A stretch of DNA of 64,000 nt, from the NCBI RefSeq assembly GCF_964246085.1, contig NZ_CAXTPD010000011.1. One strand, given 5' to 3'. Position 1 is the stretch's first letter. The number at the start of each line of letters is the position of its first letter. Shown here one piece after another: positions 18,231-26,189 of the stretch. Made by a program: the position numbers and the translations under genes. The notes below the pieces were generated by a model, which was not told the DNA's origin, did no database searches, and saw nothing but the letters and a program-made list of their open reading frames with translations. This DNA is from Brotaphodocola sp003480315 (GTDB taxonomy: Bacteria; Bacillota; Clostridia; Lachnospirales; Lachnospiraceae).

Positions 18231-20486
18231 TCAGAATCCCATCCTGTCTTTTACGATCTGAGGAACCTCTCCTTTTCTGAAAAAGCTGCTGTATGTATTT
18301 TCCATATCATCTTCCTGTTCTGCTTTTCCTGTTTTATCCGATACCGTTACTTCTACCGTAAGATCATCCGCCTCGTACATGGGATCATAGTAGAGCATCC
18401 GCTTATTGCGTGTGATATCGCCAAGGGCTTTGATCTCTTCCGGATCCGTAAACATAACCGTCTGGTAAGAATCTGAATTTGGCGCATAACCGCTCACGGT
18501 CACCGAAACGATCTTATCTGAAAGTGCTTCATCTTTCACAGAAACACCATACTGCCCAAGCAAACGGATGGTCCTGGTAAAGGACGGATACACCGGATAA
18601 AAATCCTGATCCCGCACATCTGCACCGTAGTAGTAATTCCAGCTGCTCACAGTGTCATGCTCCGGGTTATTCCGCCATGCAATCGCCTTTTCATCGCTCT
18701 CTGTGGTAAAGCGGATCAGCCCTACAGGCATCTCCTCCTCCATCTGCTCCAGGGTCATGGCAGAAAATTCCTGCCGATATGCAGAAAGCACTTCGTTCCG
18801 CTCCTGGGCTGTCAGATTTTTCAGGCTCTGGTCTCCTCTGGAACGGCTCTGGCGGTAACGCACGTTGACAAAGGTATCTGCATCTGCCGCAAGAAGCGGA
18901 TATGCTGCTTTCTGGTATTCCTCATCCTGAGAGAGCTTCTTGATCAGCTCATAGTTCTTTGTCATGTTGATGCTGTAATTGCGGATGACCTTGCGTCCGC
19001 TCTTTAAGGTATAGGTAACGGTTGCCGTGGTATAGCGCATGTTTTCGCTCTCATCTGATGTCTCTGCCGGAGCTGCCGTCACCTCAGCAATTTCATAGGC
19101 CACTGCGTTTTCTCCTGTCCCACGCTGATCCCACTCGTTCTTACAGAGCCGGTTCTCCTCAATACCGGCTGCGGCAAAATTCAGAATGGTATCTACATCG
19201 GTGCTTTTCATATGCTGCGCCATATAGATTTCCGATGGCGTGAACTCATAGCTGTAAAGCACCCGCTGTCCATGTATTTCCTGATCTTCCACTACCTTTC
19301 CATAGGAAACCCAGTCATTCAGCCTGCCGATATCCACAGATGCATACGCTACTTTATCTGCGGACGGAAGGTAGGTGTCATATCCGAATACATCGAACCG
19401 GAAGGAAAACAGAATTGCCAGTGCCGCAAGGGTGCTGAAGGCAAGCTGCTCCTTATGGGAAAACAGTTTTCTAAAATCAAAATGATAAATGCTTTCGATC
19501 ACACAGTGTGAGATCACGCTTCCGCAGACCACACCAAAGACCATCCAGCCGTTGGAATGCTGCAGGGACCAGAAAAAATCTCCTATGCCAAGACCTGCCA
19601 CCACCGTGATGAGCACTCGGATGACCGGCTGGCTCACTGCAAAGGCCATAGCCTTTCCTGCCGCCTCCGACGGGCGCTTTTTGTAAAGGAAGACTGCTGC
19701 CGCTATCAGGATCAGCGACACGATCAGCGCTGCCGCCGCCACCATAACCACCGGCTTCTGATCTGCGTAGAGCGATACCGTATGAACATACTCCATGACC
19801 GGGGAAATCCGGATCAGATTTTCAAACACAGAATCGTCACCCGGATAATAGTAGGACAGAAAAAAGCTCTCAAAAAAGGATTCAAACAGGCTGGCTGCGA
19901 TCGGCATATAAAACATCAGCACCATGCTGCCAAAAAAGCCGATCACAAGATGACCGGTCATCAGGGACGCGATCACCACGGTTGTGTAGCAAAGGATGTA
20001 GTAGATCATGTGCAGTATATAGGCACTTACAGCTGTTGCGCACAGAGCATCCGTGCTCACACCGTTTGCCGCGCACACGATCACGGAAGCAACAAGAGCA
20101 AGTGCGTACGGAATGGCCGACATCAGGATGCCGTCTGCATAGTGGACCAGGAACAGGATCTCCCGCCGTACCGGTATGCTATGATAAAAATCCACACGTT
20201 TTCTGGAGGTTAAATAGTAGAAGCTGCTGAGCCCGCAGACCAGAGAAACCACCACTACAAAGAAAACTGCCACTCCGTTTTCAAAAGAGATCCATCTTAT
20301 GGACTGTTCCGAAAACCAGTGGAAGGCTTCCGCAGCTGTATTCCAGTCCCGGTCAGCCTTTCCTGCCATAAAAGCCAGAAAAACCGGATAAGCGAAAAAG
20401 CTTGCCAGAGCAATGAGGGCCGGCGCCCAGAGGCGTTTTTTCCAGTCCTCCCGCATCAGCTTAAAAAATAAGTTTTTTGACGTCAT
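18231..20486 (-). CDS. ABC transporter permease, DUF6449-like
   Basis: This 751-aa membrane protein has about ten N-terminal and central helices: from ALIALASFFAYPVFLAF near residue 25 to the segment around residue 370. A roughly 370-residue soluble C-terminal part follows that probably lies outside the membrane. The start of each half resembles large clostridial ABC-2-type permeases that sit beside a GntR regulator and an ATPase. The start at 20486 has GGAGG upstream and lies within the end of the ATPase gene (26-nt overlap). The substrate is not known; relatives are linked to antimicrobial peptides or cell-wall stress because of the YtrA-type regulator. That link is inference. Confidence 0.8.
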   Translation of the reverse strand: MTSKNLFFKLMREDWKKRLWAPALIALASFFAYPVFLAFMAGKADRDWNTAAEAFHWFSEQSIRWISFENGVAVFFVVVVSLVCGLSSFYYLTSRKRVDFYHSIPVRREILFLVHYADGILMSAIPYALALVASVIVCAANGVSTDALCATAVSAYILHMIYYILCYTTVVIASLMTGHLVIGFFGSMVLMFYMPIAASLFESFFESFFLSYYYPGDDSVFENLIRISPVMEYVHTVSLYADQKPVVMVAAAALIVSLILIAAAVFLYKKRPSEAAGKAMAFAVSQPVIRVLITVVAGLGIGDFFWSLQHSNGWMVFGVVCGSVISHCVIESIYHFDFRKLFSHKEQLAFSTLAALAILFSFRFDVFGYDTYLPSADKVAYASVDIGRLNDWVSYGKVVEDQEIHGQRVLYSYEFTPSEIYMAQHMKSTDVDTILNFAAAGIEENRLCKNEWDQRGTGENAVAYEIAEVTAAPAETSDESENMRYTTATVTYTLKSGRKVIRNYSINMTKNYELIKKLSQDEEYQKAAYPLLAADADTFVNVRYRQSRSRGDQSLKNLTAQERNEVLSAYRQEFSAMTLEQMEEEMPVGLIRFTTESDEKAIAWRNNPEHDTVSSWNYYYGADVRDQDFYPVYPSFTRTIRLLGQYGVSVKDEALSDKIVSVTVSGYAPNSDSYQTVMFTDPEEIKALGDITRNKRMLYYDPMYEADDLTVEVTVSDKTGKAEQEDDMENTYSSFFRKGEVPQIVKDRMGF

Positions 20487-21360
20487 AACCGACTACCTCC
20501 GTTTCACTGATAAAAATCTCCTCTAAGGACAGCGGAATGGTTTCATAAAATACCGGATCCGCCTGCTGCATAACAAATTCCACCTGATTTAAACTGCCTC
20601 GTACCGTAAGGGTCAGAAGCTTTCCGCGCCGCTCCGTCTTCAAAATGTCAAGACCGGTAATATGCTCCGGCTGCATGCCCTCTTTTAATACGCACTGAAC
20701 CTTGTGGAGATTCATCTTCATCTCATCCAGGTCACGGCTTAAGAGAATACCACCCTTGTGCAGAAGGCCGACATGATCGCAGATGTCTTCCAGCTCCCGC
20801 AGATTATGGGATGCAATGATGGGGGTCAGCTTCCGTTCTTCCATGTCATTCGCAAAAATGCTCTTGACCGCCTGGCGCATAACCGGGTCCAGGCCATCAA
20901 AGGTCTCATCGCAGAACAGATACTCTGTCCCTGCGCAGATACCGCACAGGATGGAAACCTGCTTTTTCATGCCCTTGGAAAAGGTGTTGATCTTGCGGTT
21001 TTTCTGAAGTCCGAAGCTCTTTAACAGAGAGTCAAAGCGTTTTTCGTCAAACTCCGGATAAACAATACGGTAATAGTTCATCATATCCTCCGGTGTCGCA
21101 TTGCCGAAGAAATACTGGTCGTCGGAAATATAGAAAAATTTCCGTTTTGCCGCCTCATTTTCATATACATCCATTCCGTCTATCGTGATGCTTCCCTCGT
21201 CCGGCTTCAGCACACCTGCCGCCATCCGTAAAAACGTACTCTTACCGGCTCCGTTGGTTCCAATGAGACCAAAGACGCTGCCTTCCCGGATCTGCGCATT
21301 GATATGATCCACCGCAAGGATATCGTCAAATTTTTTTGTGAGATTGGTTGCCTCTATCAT
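20461..21360 (-). CDS. ABC transporter ATP-binding protein
   Basis: The start at 21360 is chosen because GGAGGAG precedes it and the family N-terminus (MIEATNLTKKF) begins there; this gives 299 aa. It shows Walker A GTNGAGKST, a Q-loop region (SDDQYFFG), signature FSKGMKKQVSIL and Walker B EYLFCDETFDGLDP. The signature is the degenerate form common in YtrB-like ATPases. It energises the membrane protein encoded immediately downstream. The start overlaps the end of the GntR gene by 4 nt, so the three genes form one operon. Confidence 0.93.
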   Translation of the reverse strand: MIEATNLTKKFDDILAVDHINAQIREGSVFGLIGTNGAGKSTFLRMAAGVLKPDEGSITIDGMDVYENEAAKRKFFYISDDQYFFGNATPEDMMNYYRIVYPEFDEKRFDSLLKSFGLQKNRKINTFSKGMKKQVSILCGICAGTEYLFCDETFDGLDPVMRQAVKSIFANDMEERKLTPIIASHNLRELEDICDHVGLLHKGGILLSRDLDEMKMNLHKVQCVLKEGMQPEHITGLDILKTERRGKLLTLTVRGSLNQVEFVMQQADPVFYETIPLSLEEIFISETEVVGYDVKKLIF

Positions 21361-21731
21361 ACTGTTTTCTCTCCTCCAAACTGTTCCTCCGCCATGCGGA
21401 CGAATGCTGTTTTGTCCATACCAAGACTTTTTGCCTCCACCGCAAGACCTGCTACCTTCTCTTCGAGCTCCCGGCATTTCTGTTCCCGGAGTCTGCTGAT
21501 GCTTCCCACAAAGCTTCCCCGTCCCTTGACCGAATAGATGAAGCCATTCCGTTCCAGTTCCGCATAAGCCCGCTGTATGGTGTTGGGGTTGATGGATAGT
21601 TCCGTTGCCAGAGATCGGACAGAAGGCATCTGGCCGTCCTCTTCCAGAACACCGAGGATCATCAGCTCCTTTAAACGGTCTGCCACCTGTTCATAAATCG
21701 GTCGGCTGTCTTTATAGTCCAGATGAATCAT
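21357..21731 (-). CDS. GntR-family regulator, YtrA type
   Basis: This 124-aa protein has an N-terminal GntR winged helix (RPIYEQVADRLKELMI, then PSVRSLATELSINPNTIQRAY) and a short helical C-terminal dimerisation tail. That is the YtrA subfamily, which normally represses its own operon with an ABC exporter. The first residues MIHLDYKDSRPIYEQ match the family start, and CTTTCTG/AGGAGACG precedes the ATG. A perfect 13-bp inverted repeat overlaps its promoter and is the obvious operator. Confidence 0.93.
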   Translation of the reverse strand: MIHLDYKDSRPIYEQVADRLKELMILGVLEEDGQMPSVRSLATELSINPNTIQRAYAELERNGFIYSVKGRGSFVGSISRLREQKCRELEEKVAGLAVEAKSLGMDKTAFVRMAEEQFGGEKTV

Positions 21732-21755
21732 TTCCCTGATGCGTCTCCTTTCTGT

Positions 21756-21786
21756 ATAAGTGTATTAATTATCTTAATACACTTAT
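21756..21786 (-). promoter_or_regulatory. GntR operator, 13-bp inverted repeat
   Basis: ATAAGTGTATTAA, a 5-nt spacer and TTAATACACTTAT form a perfect inverted repeat. It overlaps the -10 box of the GntR operon, which fits autorepression. Confidence 0.8.
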
Positions 21787-21810
21787 ATCATATCTTTTCC
21801 GGAAATGCAA
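21782..21810 (-). promoter_or_regulatory. Promoter of the GntR/ABC operon
   Basis: TTGCAT (21805-21810) and TATAAG (21782-21787) on the minus strand are 17 bp apart; the -10 box lies in the operator arm. Confidence 0.65.
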
Positions 21811-21845
21811 CCATATATCACAAAATTTCCCATGTTTAAGATTTT

Positions 21846-21964
21846 CGGTTGTTGTTTACACGTTGTGCAAACAGCAACCGGATTTTGCCGATGCTACGCA
21901 TTCCAAATCGGCAAAATCTGCTGCCACCACTGTATCATACGGAATTTTCAGTTCAGAAAATTCC
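21846..21964. other. Three consecutive strong hairpins, no gene
   Basis: The roughly 180-nt gap before the GntR promoter holds three separate inverted repeats. The first is 21846-21857 with 21869-21880 (12 bp, one mismatch). The second is 21881-21892 with 21907-21918 (12 bp, perfect). The third is 21941-21949 with 21956-21964 (9 bp, perfect). None has a clear T run, so simple termination is not obvious. Confidence 0.55.
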
Positions 21965-21989
21965 TACCTACGGGATATAACGCTTTCAT

Positions 21990-22610
21990 TCAGAATCCTG
22001 TGCGCGCCAGATCCCGGTAGAGGGCCTGATCACAGCTTAGATCCACATATCCGTCCCGGTCTGAGAGCAGCCCCGGCTCAAACTTCCGGCCAAAATCCAG
22101 ATCAAACACATAGTAGGAAATCTCACCGCCCCAGTCCCGCATCAGAAGCCCCAGCAGATGAACAATGAGATCCTGCGCAGGCGCAGAGATTCCCTCCCCG
22201 CTCTTTAAGGTCTCCATGATGGTGACAAATTCACATTCATCCACTGGAGGCTCAAAGGCATCCGCCCGGCGGTAAACCGTCTCCGCCGGTTCTAGGCCGC
22301 AGTAAATGGTCATGGTATCCCCGCAGATCACATAGCAGTAGCTTTCCGGCTCCAGCCAGAATGTGGCTGCTCCCAACAGAACCTCCCGCACCAGTTCCTC
22401 CTCAATCTCCACTTTCCTCTCCTCATACAGCCTGGCAAACCGCCCCGCAAAACAGAGAAATTCCTCCGCCGACCGCAATCCTCCATAACGGAACGTATTT
22501 ACAATGTGCATACCACATCCGCTCCGCACTGGACGCATATCGCAAATGAACTTCCGTGTAACAAGCTTCTTTCCACTTTCATCTACATAAATCATTCGTC
22601 CTTTATCCAT
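21990..22610 (-). CDS. Hypothetical protein next to XRE regulator
   Basis: This 206-aa soluble protein is not recognised. It is acidic, with a beta-rich N-terminal half (MIYVDESGKKLVTRKFICDM) and a helical middle (residues 45-80). There is no signal peptide, membrane helix or catalytic motif I can name. Two tyrosine-rich segments (ESYCYVICGDTMTIYCG) suggest a folded core. It lies 66 nt after the XRE-type gene in the same direction. Its AGGAGG ribosome site is buried in the 3' arm of a terminator-like hairpin, so its expression may be conditional. Confidence 0.7.
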   Translation of the reverse strand: MDKGRMIYVDESGKKLVTRKFICDMRPVRSGCGMHIVNTFRYGGLRSAEEFLCFAGRFARLYEERKVEIEEELVREVLLGAATFWLEPESYCYVICGDTMTIYCGLEPAETVYRRADAFEPPVDECEFVTIMETLKSGEGISAPAQDLIVHLLGLLMRDWGGEISYYVFDLDFGRKFEPGLLSDRDGYVDLSCDQALYRDLARTGF

Positions 22611-22656
22611 ATAAAAAATCCTCCTGTCATTTCCATTTCGGTTATGACAAGAGGAT
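22611..22656 (-). terminator. Terminator-like hairpin that contains the next gene's ribosome site
   Basis: Thirteen-base arms (22644-22656 and 22618-22630, one mismatch) enclose a 13-nt loop, followed on the minus strand by ATTTTTTAT. The 3' arm includes AGGAGGAT, which is also the ribosome site of the gene starting at 22610. Confidence 0.7.
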
Positions 22657-22676
22657 AAAACAAATGTTCTGATTCG

Positions 22677-23003
22677 TCATTGGACAAATAGTCCAATGCG
22701 CAGCTGCTCCAGATAGGAAAACAGATACCGCTTCTCTCCAAAAGCTTCCCGGTAAACCGGATTTTCCTGAGGTCCGGCCAGAAGATCTTCCATATGCACG
22801 CCCAAAAGGCGGCTCAGCGCGTACAGATGATCCACAGAAGGAAGCGTTTTCCCCTGAAACCACCGGTAAACCGGCTGGGGGCAGGATAGCACCAGATAAT
22901 TCTGAATATCCCGCACGCTGTAACCGGATTTGCGGATCTGATAGCGCAGAAGATTTCCGCTCTGCTTCAGATCCAGATTCGGGTAACCTTCCCGTCTCTC
23001 CAT
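22677..23003 (-). CDS. XRE-type helix-turn-helix protein
   Basis: This 108-aa protein carries an N-terminal helix-turn-helix of the Cro/C1 type (LLRYQIRKSGYSVRDIQNYL, then PQPVYRWFQGKTLPSVDHLYAL, residues 18-65). A short C-terminal tail ends in YLEQLRIGLFVQ. It is likely a DNA-binding regulator, perhaps of the gene behind it. The start has a weak GAAGGTGA site. No toxin-like partner is evident, so I do not call a toxin-antitoxin pair. Confidence 0.8.
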   Translation of the reverse strand: MERREGYPNLDLKQSGNLLRYQIRKSGYSVRDIQNYLVLSCPQPVYRWFQGKTLPSVDHLYALSRLLGVHMEDLLAGPQENPVYREAFGEKRYLFSYLEQLRIGLFVQ

Positions 23004-23018
23004 ATCAGTTCACCTTCC

Positions 23019-26000
23019 TTACCTTTTATACCCTTTTGGGACATTTTCTGCCAGGATCCGAAGCAGCTCCGCTGCCTCCACCGGCTTTGCGATATAGCCG
23101 TTCATTCCAGCCTGCTCACACTGGTGAATGCTGTCGGCAGAAGACTGGGCTGTCATAGCAAGAATCGTGACCGTCCCTGCATCCGGATGCTCCAGCGCAC
23201 GGATTCTTCTAGTTGCCTCCAGGCCGTCCATGACCGGCATCATAACATCCATCAGAATCACATCAAAACTTCCTGTTTCGGATTCCGCAAATTTCTGAAC
23301 TGCCTCGGCTCCATTCCATGCTTTTTCCGTTTTCGCCCCTGCTTCCGTCAGATAAAATTCAGCAATTTCCATATTAATTTCGTTGTCCTCCACCACCAGG
23401 ATCTTCATTCCGGCTGCATCAGTCTCTGCCGGCTGCTCCCTCTTCCGATTGCTGCAAGCCGTATCATCGAGAAGAAAAGGAAGCTGAAATGTGAAGGTCG
23501 TTCCCTCTCCCGGCACGCTTTCCACCTGAATAGAACCATTCATACTTTCGATCAGGCCCTTGACAATCGACATGCCAAGACCGCTTCCCTTGTACTTGGT
23601 TCTGGCATCTGCCTGTTCCTGTGTAAAGGGCTGAAACAGCTTATTTTTTACAAATTCTTTCTGCATGCCAATACCGGTGTCCGTAATCCCAAACTCATAA
23701 AAAGCCTGCTTTCCATCGCAGGAAAGCTCTTTTGCATAGGTATCAATCCTGCCGCCCGGCTTATTGTATTTGATTGCATTGCTCAGAAGATTGACCATGA
23801 TCTGGCGCAGATGCAGAGGGTTTCCGATCAGAGCTGTATGCCGAATTCCTTCTCTGTGCCGGTAATGCCGGATTCCGGTTTCCTCCAGCTGGGCTTCCAC
23901 CAGAGAGGAAGTCTCGGTCATCAGATGCTCCAGATCAAAGGCTTCCATCATTCCTTTTTCCTGCTTTGTCTCAATGCGCCCCATGTCCAGAACATCATTG
24001 ACCAGCTCCAGCAGATGTCTGGTGGACAGCTGGATCTTTCCAAGACATTCCTCGACCCGTTCCCGGTCATCCATGTTCCGTCGGATGATCTCCAGCATAC
24101 CCATCACACCATTGATCGGTGTCTTGATATCATGGCTCATACGGTTTAAGAACTCCGTTTTTGCTTTACTTGCCAGGTCTGCCTCCTCGTAGGCCACCTT
24201 CAGGCGCTCCTTTTCCTTCTGCTCCTTCTCATGGAAAACAGACGTATTCTTAAAGAGGATAATTCCGTGCACCACGGTCATCTCCCGTCCCACTTTTTCA
24301 TCGTACAGCGTATCCTGTGACATCAGCACTGTCTTCTGCAGCCACTCCGGTTCCCCATTCGCTCCGTTTTCCTGATACTCCACCGTAACCTGCTTAGCGC
24401 CATTGCGGAAACGCTCCAGAAGTTTTTCCGAAGAATCCACAATGCAGTAATTCTCCATGGTATCCTCTGTGATCCGCTCCATTCTGGATGCACAATATTC
24501 GTTATAAGAGCAGGGTGCCTGCTGCGGAATCCTGAATTTATTGCTGCCGGACGGAAAAAAGATTTTTTCCAGACGGTCATGTGTTAAGTCCACCGTGTAG
24601 ACCGCCTCAGCCGCATCCATCAGAGCATCCACATAATTTCCATTTTCCAGAATGGACTGCTTCATCTGCTCATAATACCGGGTCAGCTGGACCTTCTCAT
24701 TGGCTGACACCTGATTTTTGTCATGGAACGGCTCAAAACCAAAGATAAAATGATGCAGCCGTCCATCTTGCGTATTGTTTAAAAAAAGCAACGTCATGCG
24801 GCCTCTGCGCACCCTTTCGCCGTCCGTACACTGATACGGGAATTCCAGCTTTGCCCGCGTGCTGGTCAGCACCTGGTTCAGCGCCTCCGGCTGCAGCTTC
24901 TGGCGCAATGGTCCGCGTTCCACTCCCCGGGCCAGTTCCTGCACAATCTGCTCCACTGCACCGGTGTAGCTGCCTTCCTCCGCCAGAAAAAACTCGGAAT
25001 CCGCACGCAGCACCCGGTACTGGTCGAGCAATGCATCGCAGTACAGGCAGTCCGAAAACGAATAGCCCTGCTGTTTGACTGTATCCAGCAGCCGGATATT
25101 TTCATTCTGCTTTTCCGCCGCTTCCAGCATCTTGGCGCGGTTCTTATCGACATACATATTCTTATCGGCCTGCCGGAACAGATCCCGCATGCTGCAGGAT
25201 TCAAAATCCGATGAAATCGCATAACCAGCCGCATAGCTGATGGGCATCTCCGGATGATCGGCAGAATACTCCGCTGTCTGGCTCCGTACCTGGGAAAGGC
25301 AGGCTTCCACCGCCTCCCGCTCCAGTCCGCGGATCACGGTCAGAAACTCATCCCCTCCGTCGCGTCCCACAAAATGCTCCGCCGGCATAGCCCCGCGCAG
25401 CTGCACCGCAAAGGAACGGATATATTCGTCTCCCTTCTCATGGCCGAGATTATTGTTGATGATACGCAGATTGTTTAAATCAAACACACAGACTGCAACC
25501 GTTTCCCCATCTTCCAGGAATGTATCATTGTCCAGAATTTCCTCACACTTATTTTTATTCGGAAGCCCCGTGGCCTCATCCAGATAAACCTTTTTCTGCA
25601 GAATGCGGTTCTGGGCCGCATAGCGCAGTGCCTTAAATATTTCCATGGCAATCAGGATCAGAAGTCCTGCGATATCCGCGAAGACCACCTGCTCAAGCTG
25701 ATTCAGTGCCGTTGCCTTTCTCTGGGAATAGGCCTCCGCAAGTCCGGTAGCCTCATCACAGATCCGGAAGAACTGCTCACTCTTTTCAATGATCTGCGTG
25801 TTTTCATAGCCATTTTCCCGAACAAGCTGTATTTCCACTTTCAGGGTTTCAAAATAATCCTCCAGCTCCTGCATCTTATCCTGGAATGCGGAATCATCCA
25901 GACGGACCAGGTTTAGATCATCACTTCCATAGCGGAGTCCGATTATGATCGACTCCACCTCCTCAAGCATCTCATCCTGCGGACTTTGCATGTTTTCCAG

Positions 26001-26180
26001 CTTGACTATGCGCTGCGTCGTGCCGCGCACCAGACCGGCGTAGTTTACCACCCTTGCTGTCCCCTGAATTTTCCCCACCAGAGACATGATACAGAAAAAT
26101 AATACGATCAGCACTGTAGTCAGAACCGTCATGCACGCACGGCTTACATAAATCAGTTTTTTTGCAGCGTTCTTTTTCAT
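23019..26180 (-). CDS. Membrane hybrid histidine kinase with GGDEF and receiver domains
   Basis: This 1053-aa sensor combines several signalling modules. TM1 (about residues 12-33) and TM2 (about 163-182) flank a helical extracytoplasmic sensor. A GGDEF domain spans about 195-355 with an intact RDGGDEF active site, so diguanylate cyclase activity is plausible. A long PAS-like middle follows. The HisKA domain has its phospho-acceptor in SHDIKTPINGVMGMLEII near 690, and the HATPase has DTGIGMQK and GSGLGMSIV. A C-terminal receiver has the phospho-acceptor in VILMDVMMPVMDG. No separate response-regulator gene adjoins it; the output may be c-di-GMP and phosphotransfer. It starts 10 nt after the MATE gene. 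Confidence 0.9.
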   Translation of the reverse strand: MKKNAAKKLIYVSRACMTVLTTVLIVLFFCIMSLVGKIQGTARVVNYAGLVRGTTQRIVKLENMQSPQDEMLEEVESIIIGLRYGSDDLNLVRLDDSAFQDKMQELEDYFETLKVEIQLVRENGYENTQIIEKSEQFFRICDEATGLAEAYSQRKATALNQLEQVVFADIAGLLILIAMEIFKALRYAAQNRILQKKVYLDEATGLPNKNKCEEILDNDTFLEDGETVAVCVFDLNNLRIINNNLGHEKGDEYIRSFAVQLRGAMPAEHFVGRDGGDEFLTVIRGLEREAVEACLSQVRSQTAEYSADHPEMPISYAAGYAISSDFESCSMRDLFRQADKNMYVDKNRAKMLEAAEKQNENIRLLDTVKQQGYSFSDCLYCDALLDQYRVLRADSEFFLAEEGSYTGAVEQIVQELARGVERGPLRQKLQPEALNQVLTSTRAKLEFPYQCTDGERVRRGRMTLLFLNNTQDGRLHHFIFGFEPFHDKNQVSANEKVQLTRYYEQMKQSILENGNYVDALMDAAEAVYTVDLTHDRLEKIFFPSGSNKFRIPQQAPCSYNEYCASRMERITEDTMENYCIVDSSEKLLERFRNGAKQVTVEYQENGANGEPEWLQKTVLMSQDTLYDEKVGREMTVVHGIILFKNTSVFHEKEQKEKERLKVAYEEADLASKAKTEFLNRMSHDIKTPINGVMGMLEIIRRNMDDRERVEECLGKIQLSTRHLLELVNDVLDMGRIETKQEKGMMEAFDLEHLMTETSSLVEAQLEETGIRHYRHREGIRHTALIGNPLHLRQIMVNLLSNAIKYNKPGGRIDTYAKELSCDGKQAFYEFGITDTGIGMQKEFVKNKLFQPFTQEQADARTKYKGSGLGMSIVKGLIESMNGSIQVESVPGEGTTFTFQLPFLLDDTACSNRKREQPAETDAAGMKILVVEDNEINMEIAEFYLTEAGAKTEKAWNGAEAVQKFAESETGSFDVILMDVMMPVMDGLEATRRIRALEHPDAGTVTILAMTAQSSADSIHQCEQAGMNGYIAKPVEAAELLRILAENVPKGYKR

Positions 26181-26189
26181 AGTTTTTGT

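Noticed and set aside
21990..23003. Toxin-antitoxin pair
   Set aside because: The XRE protein has a plausible antitoxin shape, but the 206-aa partner is larger than usual toxins and shows no toxin motif.
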